NCBI GenBank assembly: GCA_047611425.1
Contig: JBLFWJ010000097.1
Span: forward strand, 1-12,534
Direction: 5' to 3'
From: JBLFWJ01 sp047611425
GTDB lineage: Bacteria; Bacteroidota; Bacteroidia; UBA10329
Length of the DNA: 12,534 nucleotides
This document shows, in pieces, positions 1 through 7,189 of this stretch (its first letter is position 1; the number at the start of each line of letters is the position of its first letter). A program made the position numbers and the translations under genes. The notes under the pieces are model-generated. The model saw nothing but the letters and a program-made list of their open reading frames with translations. It had not been told where the DNA came from and ran no database searches.

Positions 1-10
1 GTCGCCTTTT

Positions 11-613
11 TTATTTGCTGAAAGCACCGTTGTACTTGCGCATTTGGTCAAGAACAGCCTCTGTACCTCTACCCGTTTGTGCAGACGTAACTATAAACGG
101 AGGCAATTCTTCCCAAGTCTCGAGTAGTGTCTTTTCGTACAGCTCCAACTGCTTGACGGTTGCCACTTTGGTGAGTTTATCTGCCTTTGTATAAAGAATT
201 GTAATGGCCAAACCAGACATCCCAAGCCATTCCAGAAAATCCAGATCAAGCTTTTGAGGCGGCACGCGCAAATCAACCAGGACGTACACATTGACGAGAT
301 TCTCTCTAGTCAACATATAATTTCGAATCATCTTATCCCACTTGACCCTATCAGACTTAGAAACGGATGCATAGCCATATCCAGGAAGATCCACCAGGTA
401 CCACTTCTTATCAACTAAGAAGTGATTAATAAGCTGAGTTTTTCCTGGTTTACCACTTGTTTTAGCCAAGCTCTTCTTATTGAATAGCTTATTGATAAGA
501 CTGCTCTTGCCCACATTAGATCGACCTATAAAAGCATACTCCGGCTTTTCGGGCTTTGGGCATTTGGCCGAATCCGTGTTACTCATTACAAATTCAGCCT
601 GTGGATAATCCAT
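11..613 (-). CDS. engB: Ribosome-biogenesis GTPase EngB (YihA/YsxC)
   Basis: This is a small TRAFAC-class GTPase of the EngB/YihA/YsxC family, needed for late assembly of the large ribosomal subunit in the cytoplasm. The 200-residue length is normal for the family. The Walker A/G1 motif GRSNVGKS lies at residues 30-37, the G3 motif DLPGYG near 75-80, the G4 motif TKAD near 141-144, and a G5-like SAQ near 178. The ATG at 613 sits 2 bp after the stop of the upstream hydrolase gene, so the two are probably co-transcribed and perhaps translationally coupled. A second in-frame ATG lies 9 codons in (MSNTDS), but the first Met fits the usual EngB N-terminus, in which a short strand precedes the G1 region. 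The gene ends 10 bases from the window edge, and no terminator is visible in what remains. Confidence 0.96.
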   Translation of the reverse strand: MDYPQAEFVMSNTDSAKCPKPEKPEYAFIGRSNVGKSSLINKLFNKKSLAKTSGKPGKTQLINHFLVDKKWYLVDLPGYGYASVSKSDRVKWDKMIRNYMLTRENLVNVYVLVDLRVPPQKLDLDFLEWLGMSGLAITILYTKADKLTKVATVKQLELYEKTLLETWEELPPFIVTSAQTGRGTEAVLDQMRKYNGAFSK

Positions 614-615
614 TG

Positions 616-1380
616 TTAGTGTTTAACGTGTTCAGATAACCAAGGATCCAAAATCTTATTGAATTCCTCTGGCTGCTCCATCATTGGAGCATGTCCACAT
701 TCATCTACCCAGAAGAGATCGCTATCTGGAAGCGTTTCATTGAATACGTCTGCTACGTGAGGAGGTGTCACATTATCCTGTTTTCCCCAAATAAGACAAA
801 CCGGGATATTGATTCCTGGCAGATCCTTACTCATGTTGTGGCGAATAGCCGACTTGGCCATGGCCAGAATCCGGATAAGCTTCTCTTTATCAGCAATAAT
901 GGCAATCACTTCATCCAATAGTTCTGGTGTACAGTGCTTTGGATCGTGAAAAGTGTATTCAACCTTAGTTCGGATGTAATCTCGATCTTCTCTTCGAGGA
1001 AAAGAACCACCGAATGCATTCTCGTATAAACCGGAACTGCCAGTCAAAGTCATTGTATTCACTCGCTCTGGATGTTCCACGCTGTAAATAAGCGACACAT
1101 GACCTCCGAGAGAATTACCCAACAAATTGACTTTATCATACTCCTTGAATTCAACGAATTCATGAATGTACTTGGCCAGATTCTTTACACTGGTCTTCAA
1201 CAAAGGCAGCGTATACAACGGCATTAGCGGTATAACCACCTTGTATCGATCGGAGAACTGATCGAACACATGATTGAAATTGCTCAATGCACCAAAAAGT
1301 CCGTGCAACACCAGCAAAACTGGGCCTTCGCCTTTTTCCACATAACTGTGGCCGCCTTCGTGTTTAACTAAATCTTCCAT
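616..1380 (-). CDS. Alpha/beta-fold hydrolase
   Basis: This is a cytoplasmic alpha/beta hydrolase of 254 residues with no signal peptide. The catalytic triad can be read directly, numbered from the chosen start: the nucleophile Ser90 in GNSLGG, the acid Asp202 in GKQDNVTPP, and His230 in ECGHAPMMEQP. HGLFG at about 26-30 supplies the oxyanion-hole region. The frame is open back to a TTG at 1470, but I chose the ATG at 1380. MEDLVKHEGG matches how such proteins usually begin, and the extra 30 residues look like translated promoter sequence. The substrate cannot be told from sequence; esterase, lipase or C-C hydrolase activity are all possible. The gene is followed 2 bp later by engB and preceded by the T9SS-protein gene on the same strand. 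Confidence 0.88.
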   Translation of the reverse strand: MEDLVKHEGGHSYVEKGEGPVLLVLHGLFGALSNFNHVFDQFSDRYKVVIPLMPLYTLPLLKTSVKNLAKYIHEFVEFKEYDKVNLLGNSLGGHVSLIYSVEHPERVNTMTLTGSSGLYENAFGGSFPRREDRDYIRTKVEYTFHDPKHCTPELLDEVIAIIADKEKLIRILAMAKSAIRHNMSKDLPGINIPVCLIWGKQDNVTPPHVADVFNETLPDSDLFWVDECGHAPMMEQPEEFNKILDPWLSEHVKH

Positions 1381-1391
1381 CTGTTGGTCTG

Positions 1392-1399
1392 CAAAGTTA
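1392..1399 (-). promoter_or_regulatory. Candidate Bacteroidota -7 promoter element (TAACTTTG)
   Basis: On the minus strand this reads TAACTTTG, a full match to the Bacteroidota primary-sigma -7 consensus TAnnTTTG, and it is followed by CA as is often seen. It lies 11 bp upstream of the preferred ATG of the alpha/beta hydrolase (1380), so a transcript from it would have a very short leader. No clear TTG -33 element lies at the usual spacing, so the call rests on the -7 match and the position. Confidence 0.4.
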
Positions 1400-1477
1400 A
1401 TTAAACCAACCGCAGATTCCCTGTTGTGTTCATCCGTATTGATGTTTGGCGCACAAACCCTATAACCCAAAAGGTTC

Positions 1478-2440
1478 TCATCTTACAATAACCTGTTTCC
1501 CTGTATCCATTATCACCCCATCTACCACCACAGAATAGTAATACACCCCAGCCGCCAAGGCGGAGACATCCAATGCGGATACGCCATTGTTTATTGGCTT
1601 TGTAAGTACGCGATGCCCTAAGTAATTCATCAAATGGATTTGAGCCGTTTGCCCGCTGGGCAAATCTGTCGATACTTGAAGGAGGTTGATGGCGGGATTG
1701 GGGTAGAGATCAACTGAAATACTCTCAAAATCCATGATACCCACTTCCACTGAAGGGTAAAGGCAATAAGTGTCAAACGGATCGTAGGTTCCTACAATAC
1801 TATCGGAATAACAAATAAAAATGTTCGGGGAGGCTTCCGGGACAGCAATATCATCACACCATCTTTCACCAGAAAGGAAACCTCGGCCCAAACCAGTAGT
1901 GGAAGAAAGACCATTAAAACTATATAAACCTATTCCCTCGATGCACCTACCAGACAAACCTATCCAAGTATCAGTGTTGGTTTCAAGATCGATATACCTC
2001 CTCTGAAATCCGTTGACATCCATGGTACCTGTACCAACAACTTCTACAATTGCTACACTATCGTTGCAAACTATCGGCCCCGAATCAACAATCCAAGTGT
2101 CTCCTATTTGAGCTCCAAAATCGTAAAGCAAATTATACTGCCCATTTTTCCAGTGAAATACGGAGTCTTGCGTAAATCTTAATATTCCAAATACATAGGT
2201 TCCTGAATACGTTGAATAGGTTCCTCCCTGCTGTAGAATATATGTGGTTCTAAATGAGTGATAAACCTGAGCATTAAAGTCACCCAAGGTCGTATCTCCG
2301 GCCACGGATATCTGATTAACCGTAGCATAACCTAGGTTATAGTACAAGTATTTCCACTCAGAACTCTCTAACCCAAAATATTGAGCTTGTGCTAGGTTAC
2401 TGACCAAAACCAATCCTAGTATAAAAAGTGATTTCTTCAT
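1478..2440 (-). CDS. Secreted protein with T9SS C-terminal sorting domain, function unknown
   Basis: This 320-residue protein begins with a clear Sec signal peptide: basic MKK, a hydrophobic core to about residue 15, and a probable cut after AQA at about 19. The last 80 or so residues match a type A T9SS sorting domain: VDLYPNPAIN at about 243-252, a LAAGVYYYSV-type segment near 295-304, and the end GKQVIVR. It should therefore cross the outer membrane through the type IX system and be released or anchored at the surface. The middle (about 21-230) is rich in Tyr, Gly, Thr and Asp, has five cysteines, and looks like a beta-rich exported domain. I recognise no enzymatic motif or family. The ATG at 2440 is the natural start because it opens the signal peptide. 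The gene runs away from mraZ and is followed on the same strand by the hydrolase and engB. Confidence 0.9.
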   Translation of the reverse strand: MKKSLFILGLVLVSNLAQAQYFGLESSEWKYLYYNLGYATVNQISVAGDTTLGDFNAQVYHSFRTTYILQQGGTYSTYSGTYVFGILRFTQDSVFHWKNGQYNLLYDFGAQIGDTWIVDSGPIVCNDSVAIVEVVGTGTMDVNGFQRRYIDLETNTDTWIGLSGRCIEGIGLYSFNGLSSTTGLGRGFLSGERWCDDIAVPEASPNIFICYSDSIVGTYDPFDTYCLYPSVEVGIMDFESISVDLYPNPAINLLQVSTDLPSGQTAQIHLMNYLGHRVLTKPINNGVSALDVSALAAGVYYYSVVVDGVIMDTGKQVIVR

Positions 2441-2537
2441 CTTTCAATAAGCTGGTTTATAATAGACATTCGTGGTTGATAAATAGTCAGACAAGATACA
2501 TTCTTATCCAGTGCCTATTCATTTATGGTTAGGATAC

Positions 2538-2936
2538 GTGCTCAAGAAGACCCGTGAAGTCGTTCGGATGTGTCTTTTGGGGATCAGATCGCATCTTCAA
2601 CTGACAAGATTTCATTTTCACTTAGTTAAATCGCGTCTTCAACTTGTTCGGGCAGGTGGTAAAGTGATCGGGATGGGTCGTGAACTGACAAGATTGCGTC
2701 TTCAACTGACAAGATTTCATCTTCACTTAGTTAAATCGCGTCTTCAACTTGTTCGGGCAGGTGGTAAAGTGATCGGGATGGGTCGTGAACTGACAAGATT
2801 GCGTCTTCAACTGACAAGATTTCATCTTACACTGATCGGATTTCATCTCACAGTTGTTAAACTGCGTCTTGCAGTCGTGCAATTGCCTCTGTAGGTTCTG
2901 AAATCAGGTCTTGAGGTGGTGAAATGGGGTTTTAGC
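2538..2936. repeat. Array of about nineteen 21-bp units (degenerate minisatellite)
   Basis: From 2538 to 2936 the sequence can be cut into 19 consecutive 21-bp blocks with no insertion or deletion. Typical blocks start CTGACAAGATT or GTGATCGGGAT and end CGTCTTCAA or GGTCGTGAA. Blocks at 2601, 2685, 2706, 2790 and 2811 are near copies of each other. The outer blocks (2538, 2559, 2853-2936) are much more diverged but keep the register. The period equals 7 codons, so one plus-strand frame (2511-2894, GTG start) reads as heptapeptides of the LTRLRLQ / LTRFHLH type. The array runs on for at least two blocks past that frame's stop codon. I therefore treat it as a DNA-level repeat rather than a gene. 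A 21-bp period is close to two turns of B-DNA. Confidence 0.85.
2594..2828. repeat. 105-bp higher-order tandem repeat, 2.2 copies
   Basis: Nested in the 21-bp array, a 105-bp unit (five 21-bp blocks) is repeated at 2594-2698 and 2699-2803, followed by the first 25 bases of a third copy (2804-2828). By eye the two full copies differ at a single base: T at 2616 against C at 2721. Such near identity beside strongly diverged outer blocks means the duplication is recent and that the array expands by unequal crossover or slippage in multiples of five blocks. Confidence 0.93.
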
Positions 2937-2973
2937 GGGTTGGATACAATAGGTACTAATTCTGATGAAAGAG

Positions 2974-2995
2974 ACCCCGTGTCGTTGCACGGGGT
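2974..2995. repeat. Perfect 8-bp stem palindromic element
   Basis: ACCCCGTG (2974-2981) pairs perfectly with CACGGGGT (2988-2995) around the 6-base loop TCGTTG, and the sequence continues GACAG. No run of T follows on the plus strand, so it is not a typical terminator. Its form resembles the small GTCA(C/T)CC-type intergenic palindromes that I recall being dispersed in Bacteroidota genomes. Confidence 0.7.
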
Positions 2996-3039
2996 GACAG
3001 CAATGGGCTGACTCTTCCGCCAGCAGCAAACAACCACCG

Positions 3040-3066
3040 TCATGCCGTGCGAAGACACGGCATCTC
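3040..3066. repeat. Perfect 8-bp stem palindromic element
   Basis: ATGCCGTG (3042-3049) pairs perfectly with CACGGCAT (3056-3063) around the loop CGAAGA. The surrounding GTCATGCCGTG...CACGGCATCTC form is of the REP-like kind that I recall in Bacteroidota intergenic regions. It lies 46 bp after the preceding palindrome and has the same stem length and loop size. Confidence 0.7.
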
Positions 3067-3095
3067 TATCCAGCCGACTATACAGCATGAACCAC

Positions 3096-3133
3096 TCAGA
3101 TTCTTCACTTCGCTGCACTCCGTTCTGAATGAC
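3096..3133. repeat. REP-like element, TCAGATTCTTC...TTCTGAATGACG type
   Basis: TCAGA (3096-3100) and TCTGA (3124-3128) are complementary ends enclosing a CACTTCGCTGCACTCCG core, followed by ATGACG. This is a recognisable form of a short interspersed element that I have seen widely in Bacteroidota (CAGATTCTTCGCTTCGCTCAGAATGACG-like). It is a third, different palindrome within 160 bp. Confidence 0.6.
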
Positions 3134-3151
3134 GGGATGGGCCAACCTGGC

Positions 3152-3176
3152 AACTTGAAGCTCGAAGCTTGAAGTT
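3152..3176. repeat. Imperfect inverted repeat AACTTGAAGCT / AGCTTGAAGTT
   Basis: AACTTGAAGCT (3152-3162) and AGCTTGAAGTT (3166-3176) are inverted copies with one mismatch, around the centre CGA. It closes the cluster of palindromic elements and precedes about 130 bp of A/T-rich sequence in which I see nothing definite before the mraZ control region. Confidence 0.6.
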
Positions 3177-3309
3177 CACTTTCTTCAGCGATCCTTTCCC
3201 TACCACATCCTACCACCAAGGAAAATAGGCTCTAACGCAACATTTTCAGTACTTTTGAGTTCAAATGAGTCAGAATCTCTACACAATATCATTAGTTTTC
3301 AACAATCAG

Positions 3310-3334
3310 TGGGAAAACGTGGATAATAGTGGGA
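3310..3334 (+). promoter_or_regulatory. Putative MraZ operator: three TGGNN boxes at 10-bp spacing
   Basis: TGGGA at 3310-3314, TGGAT at 3320-3324 and TGGGA at 3330-3334 are separated by exactly 5 bp each. That is the layout known for MraZ operators (TGGGN repeats with 5-bp spacers, one helical turn apart) upstream of mraZ in E. coli and relatives. The boxes end 34 bp before the mraZ GTG. A TATTTTTA at 3343-3350 is a one-mismatch match to the Bacteroidota -7 consensus TAnnTTTG and could be the operon promoter, although no TTG -33 element stands at the right distance. I infer that MraZ autoregulates the dcw operon here. Confidence 0.65.
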
Positions 3335-3368
3335 GAATCGTTTATTTTTACCCAACGATTCAGTTAGA

Positions 3369-3839
3369 GTGAGCAATTTCATTGGAACATACGAGTGTAA
3401 GGCGGACGCAAAAGGGCGATTAATGCTCCCTGTTGGCCTTAAAAATCAGATCCTTCCGATCCTGTCGGAAGGCTTTGTACTCAAGAACCATGTCTCTAAT
3501 GATTGCCTCGAGCTGTACCCCCGAACAGAGTGGGACACGACAATGGAAAGGATTAAGAAGCGATTGAATCGCAACAATCCTCGACACAATCGATTTCTAC
3601 GAAAATTTCTTTCGGGTGTAAGGTTGATCGACCTAGACAATACTGGCAGATTGCTAATTCCAAAAGACCTCCAAGCCGGAGCGGGGATTAGTAAGGATGT
3701 AGTGTTGATGTGCATGTTCGGTACGATTGAGATTTGGGACAAGTCGCGTTTCGCGACTGAGACCGGAAGCTCAGACATCGAGCAGGAAGCCGCAGAACTA
3801 TTGGGTGATATAGACGACAATGACGACCTCTTATCATAA
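3369..3839 (+). CDS. mraZ: Transcriptional regulator MraZ
   Basis: MraZ is the DNA-binding regulator that heads most dcw clusters; it forms ring-shaped oligomers and binds TGGG-type boxes. The 156-residue protein shows both SpoVT/AbrB-like half domains, each with its signature: DAKGR at residues 13-17 and DNTGR at 90-94, each followed by an L(M/L)(L/I)P turn. The start is GTG at 3369. The N-terminus SNFIGTYECKADAKGR aligns with the family, and no in-frame ATG lies upstream. The acidic tail (about 136-156) is somewhat longer than in the E. coli protein. The last 20 bp overlap rsmH, so the two are co-transcribed. Three boxes just upstream suggest autoregulation. Confidence 0.96.
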   Translation: MSNFIGTYECKADAKGRLMLPVGLKNQILPILSEGFVLKNHVSNDCLELYPRTEWDTTMERIKKRLNRNNPRHNRFLRKFLSGVRLIDLDNTGRLLIPKDLQAGAGISKDVVLMCMFGTIEIWDKSRFATETGSSDIEQEAAELLGDIDDNDDLLS

Positions 3840-4725
3840 TCCAGTCTTACTCCAAGAGAGTATCGATGGTCTGAATCTTCAGTCCAACGGGATTTATGCT
3901 GACTTAACTTTTGGTGGAGGCGGTCACACTCAAACCATCTTAGACCAACTAGAAGGTGGTCGCTTGATTTGTTTTGACCAAGACCCCGATGCTGTAGCTA
4001 ATCTCCCAAAGGATGAGCGGGTCAGCTTTGTGCAGCACAACTTTAGACACATACGCAACTTCCTTCGACATCATGACGCTATTCCTGTTGATGGTGTTTT
4101 AGCTGACCTCGGTATTTCATCTCATCAGATAGATGAGGCCGAACGAGGGTTTTCTACCCGCTTTGATGCGGAGTTGGACATGCGCATGTCGCAGGATGGC
4201 GAGCTTGATGCAATCGCGTTGCTCAATAATTATGATGAGCAACAACTGACAAAGGTTTTCCGCCTTTATGCCGACCTGAAGAATGGCCGACAGGTAGCGC
4301 AATACATTATAAGCTATAGAGAAGGGAACGAGTTGCGATCCACCAGTGATCTAAAATCTGCCATCCGAAAGCTTCTCCCAAGAGGAAAAGAGAATTCGTT
4401 CCTCGCTAAGATTTTCCAAGCGATCCGAATAGAAGTAAACGATGAGATGGGTGCGCTACAGGAAATGCTGGAACAACTAGAACATGTTGTAAAGCCGGGT
4501 GGAAGGATATCCATTATCTCTTATCACTCCTTAGAGGATAGAATGGTGAAAAACCTGATCCGTGACGGAGCCGTGAATTCAGACGACAACAACGCAGACT
4601 TGTTCGGGAACCGAAAACTGCCTTTCAAGGCAATCAATCGCAAGCCGATTATCGCCACAGACGAAGAAAACGAAGCCAACCCCCGAGCCCGCTCAGCAAA
4701 GCTCAGAATAGCCGAACGGACATGA
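3820..4725 (+). CDS. rsmH: 16S rRNA (cytosine(1402)-N4)-methyltransferase RsmH
   Basis: RsmH (MraW) uses S-adenosylmethionine to methylate N4 of C1402 in the decoding centre of 16S rRNA. The 301-residue protein begins with the family signature YHNPVLLQES. It carries the SAM-binding loop DLTFGGGGHT (28-37), the DQDPDA segment after strand 2 (53-58), DLGISSHQID (96-105), RGFSTRFDAELDMRM (109-123), and the C-terminal ISYHSLEDR motif. The ATG at 3820 overlaps mraZ by 20 bp, and the stop overlaps the next gene as ATGA, so translation is probably coupled in both directions. Nothing is missing compared with the family. Confidence 0.97.
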   Translation: MTTSYHNPVLLQESIDGLNLQSNGIYADLTFGGGGHTQTILDQLEGGRLICFDQDPDAVANLPKDERVSFVQHNFRHIRNFLRHHDAIPVDGVLADLGISSHQIDEAERGFSTRFDAELDMRMSQDGELDAIALLNNYDEQQLTKVFRLYADLKNGRQVAQYIISYREGNELRSTSDLKSAIRKLLPRGKENSFLAKIFQAIRIEVNDEMGALQEMLEQLEHVVKPGGRISIISYHSLEDRMVKNLIRDGAVNSDDNNADLFGNRKLPFKAINRKPIIATDEENEANPRARSAKLRIAERT

Positions 4726-5099
4726 GCAAGGAAAAAAAGGAAACGGCTAAGAAGGGCAACAGCTTCAATAGCATTGGGCGAAGGGTCGTAAGCGTACTTG
4801 ACGGCAGCTTCCTTACCAAGGAGAACGTTACCGACAACATCCCTTACCTCGGATTCCTATTCGCCCTTGGTCTTATCTACATCAGCAATAGCTATTACGC
4901 TGAGAAGAATTTGCGGGACAACGCCAAACTGACCCGTCAGTTAAAAGAGCTTAAATCTGAATTCATCACTGTAAGAAGCGAGCTCATGTTCGTTTCTAAA
5001 CAAAGCGAGGTTGCCAAGGCGGTAGAACCAAAAGGACTCTACGAATCTGTTGCGCCTCCTAAGAAAATTATTGTTGAACCAGAACAACTCGAGCAGTGA
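4722..5099 (+). CDS. ftsL: FtsL-like cell-division membrane protein
   Basis: This small bitopic protein of 125 residues occupies the ftsL slot between rsmH and ftsI. It has a basic cytoplasmic N-terminus (about 1-38), one membrane segment at about 41-59, and a charged stretch with heptad-like spacing (about 62-98) that suits a periplasmic coiled coil. This matches FtsL, which in other bacteria joins FtsB and FtsQ to activate the septal FtsW-FtsI synthase. FtsL proteins share little sequence, so the call rests on topology, size and position, and on my memory that Bacteroidota have an FtsL family of this type. The start overlaps the rsmH stop (ATGA) and the stop overlaps the ftsI GTG (GTGA). 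Confidence 0.82.
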   Translation: MSKEKKETAKKGNSFNSIGRRVVSVLDGSFLTKENVTDNIPYLGFLFALGLIYISNSYYAEKNLRDNAKLTRQLKELKSEFITVRSELMFVSKQSEVAKAVEPKGLYESVAPPKKIIVEPEQLEQ

Positions 5100-7189
5100 G
5101 CACCGATCGCGACATATTGAGACGAACGTACATCATGTACGCGTTCATGTGCGTTTTCGGACTGGCCATTATGGCGCAGATCGTTCGGGTAACTTTTGTT
5201 CAGGGTGATTACTGGAGAAGTCGAGCGCTAGAACAAACGGTTCGTCCTGTAGATATTGAGGCGGCCCGTGGAAACATCTTCGCAGAAGACGGCAGCTTGC
5301 TCGCTACATCAAAACCGTTTTACGAAGTACGATGGGATGCCAACGTTCCTTACATCACGGATGATCGATTCAACGAGAGCATCGAAGAACTCTCTAGGGA
5401 ATTAGCCAATTTATTCCGAGACAAAAGCTGGCAAGCCTACAAGCGCGAGTTGACTGATGCCCGAAGAAAAGGCTCACGATACCACCTTATTAGAAGAGAT
5501 GTGGATCACAAGATCTTGGGCAAGATTCGCAAGCTGCCATTATTCAAAGCAGGCAGGTTTAAAGGTGGGTTGATCTACCTGCAAAAGAGCAAGCGCTCAA
5601 AGCCATTCTCCGAATTAGCATCTAGAACGATTGGCTACGATAGACCAGATTATCATGTTGGCTTAGAAGGCGCATATTCAAAAGAATTGAGTGGCGTTGG
5701 TGGTCAACGATTGATGCAGAAGATCGCAGGTGGTGTTTGGAAACCATTAAGTGACGGAAACGACATCGAGCCGAAAGACGGAAACGACCTCGTAACCTCT
5801 ATCGACATTAATATTCAAGATGTTGCAGAGCACGCGCTCTACACACAGCTTTCCGAGCACGGGGCTGAATCAGGATGCGCGGTTCTTATGGAGGTAAGCA
5901 CAGGAGAGATCAAGGCCATCGCAAACCTCAAGCGAAAGGAAGACGGTACCTACCGAGAGACATACAATTACGCAGTTGGAGCAGCTTCTGAACCAGGCTC
6001 CACATTCAAGCTTGCGAGTATCATTTCTCTTTTGGATGATGGATTCGTGGACATTTCCGATTCTGTTGATACTGAAAGAGGCAAGAAGAAATTCTACGAT
6101 AGAACCGTTAAGGATTCGCATCCTGGCAAGTACGGGAAACTGACCATTCAAAAGGCTTTTGAGGTTTCCTCGAACGTTGCGATTAGCAGTTTGATTCAAC
6201 AACACTATGGAGCCGACCCAGGCAAGTTTGTTGGCAATCTGCGCAAAATGGGACTTGGCGATTCACTTGGCTTGGAGATTCCAGGTGAAGGAAAGCCAAT
6301 GATCAAAGACCCATCCGACCCAACGTGGTCTGGGGTCACTCTGCCCTGGATGTCATTCGGATATGAAGTTCTGATGACACCAATGCAAACGTTAACACTT
6401 TACAATGCCATTGCAAATGATGGTGTAATGGTGAAGCCGCAATTCATTAAGTCAATCAGTAAGGATGGTCAGCCAATAAAGGAATTCGGAACAACCGTTC
6501 TTAACAAGAAGATCTGTAGCCAATCAACCTTGGATCAGGTCAAGATTTTACTTGAAGGAGTCGTAGAAGATGGAACCGCCCGAAACCTCCGACACGCAGA
6601 CTATGCCATTGCAGGAAAAACTGGTACGGCCCTAATCGCAAAAGGAGGTTCGTACAAAAGAGAGAAGACTTACCAAGCATCGTTTGTAGGGTATTTCCCT
6701 GCGGAAGCACCGAGATACTCCTGCATCGTTGTGGTGAATTCTCCGAGCAAGCAATTCTACTACGGCAACGTGGTGGCTGGGCCGATCTTCAAGGAGATTT
6801 CTGATAAGGTCTATTCCACTCAATTGGAAATGCACGCGGAGCTTGCTGTTGACACCAACACTTCCACAATTCCTTCTGCATCAATTGCGCAATGGACAGA
6901 CCTCAACAGTATTTACGGTCACCTGAACATCAATACACACACTCGCGACCAAGATGCCGAGTGGGTTTATGCAATTGCAGAATCTGACTCCGTGACACTG
7001 AAGGAACGCGAGTTCAGCCAAGGGTTTGTGCCCAGAGTTATCGGTATGGCTGCAGCTGATGCCATTTACCTACTTGAGAATGCTGGAATGACCGTGGAAT
7101 TGATTGGATCCGGAAGGATCTACAAGCAATCGATTATTCCTGGAACGCGCATTACGAACGGACGAACAATAGTGATTGAACTAGCATGA
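5096..7189 (+). CDS. ftsI: Septal peptidoglycan transpeptidase FtsI/PBP3 with PASTA domain
   Basis: This class B penicillin-binding protein (697 residues) cross-links septal peptidoglycan in the periplasm together with FtsW. An N-terminal membrane anchor spans about 11-30. The dimerisation domain starts with ARGNIF (58-63). The transpeptidase domain has the three active-site motifs: S302-T-F-K305 (Ser302 nucleophile), S358-S-N360 and K508-T-G510. A C-terminal PASTA domain (about 645-697) begins VPRVIGM. PASTA-bearing FtsI is usual in Bacteroidota, and this length fits. The start is GTG at 5096, overlapping the stop of the FtsL-like gene as GTGA; the end overlaps murE as ATGA. No active-site residue is lost. 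Confidence 0.96.
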   Translation: MSTDRDILRRTYIMYAFMCVFGLAIMAQIVRVTFVQGDYWRSRALEQTVRPVDIEAARGNIFAEDGSLLATSKPFYEVRWDANVPYITDDRFNESIEELSRELANLFRDKSWQAYKRELTDARRKGSRYHLIRRDVDHKILGKIRKLPLFKAGRFKGGLIYLQKSKRSKPFSELASRTIGYDRPDYHVGLEGAYSKELSGVGGQRLMQKIAGGVWKPLSDGNDIEPKDGNDLVTSIDINIQDVAEHALYTQLSEHGAESGCAVLMEVSTGEIKAIANLKRKEDGTYRETYNYAVGAASEPGSTFKLASIISLLDDGFVDISDSVDTERGKKKFYDRTVKDSHPGKYGKLTIQKAFEVSSNVAISSLIQQHYGADPGKFVGNLRKMGLGDSLGLEIPGEGKPMIKDPSDPTWSGVTLPWMSFGYEVLMTPMQTLTLYNAIANDGVMVKPQFIKSISKDGQPIKEFGTTVLNKKICSQSTLDQVKILLEGVVEDGTARNLRHADYAIAGKTGTALIAKGGSYKREKTYQASFVGYFPAEAPRYSCIVVVNSPSKQFYYGNVVAGPIFKEISDKVYSTQLEMHAELAVDTNTSTIPSASIAQWTDLNSIYGHLNINTHTRDQDAEWVYAIAESDSVTLKEREFSQGFVPRVIGMAAADAIYLLENAGMTVELIGSGRIYKQSIIPGTRITNGRTIVIELA

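Noticed and set aside
2511..2894. 127-codon open frame with GTG start, heptad-repeat translation
   Set aside because: It lies entirely within the 21-bp array, the repeat continues past its stop codon, it has no visible ribosome binding site, and the translation resembles no known protein. Annotated as a repeat instead.
2538..2936. CRISPR array
   Set aside because: Repeats are contiguous 21-bp units without unique spacers, and no cas genes are present.
2974..2995. Rho-independent terminator
   Set aside because: The stem is strong, but no T run follows on the plus strand and none suits the minus strand; REP-like palindrome preferred.
2843..3145. 100-codon minus-strand open frame
   Set aside because: It reads through the end of the 21-bp array and three palindromic elements; the translation is low quality and there is no credible start context.
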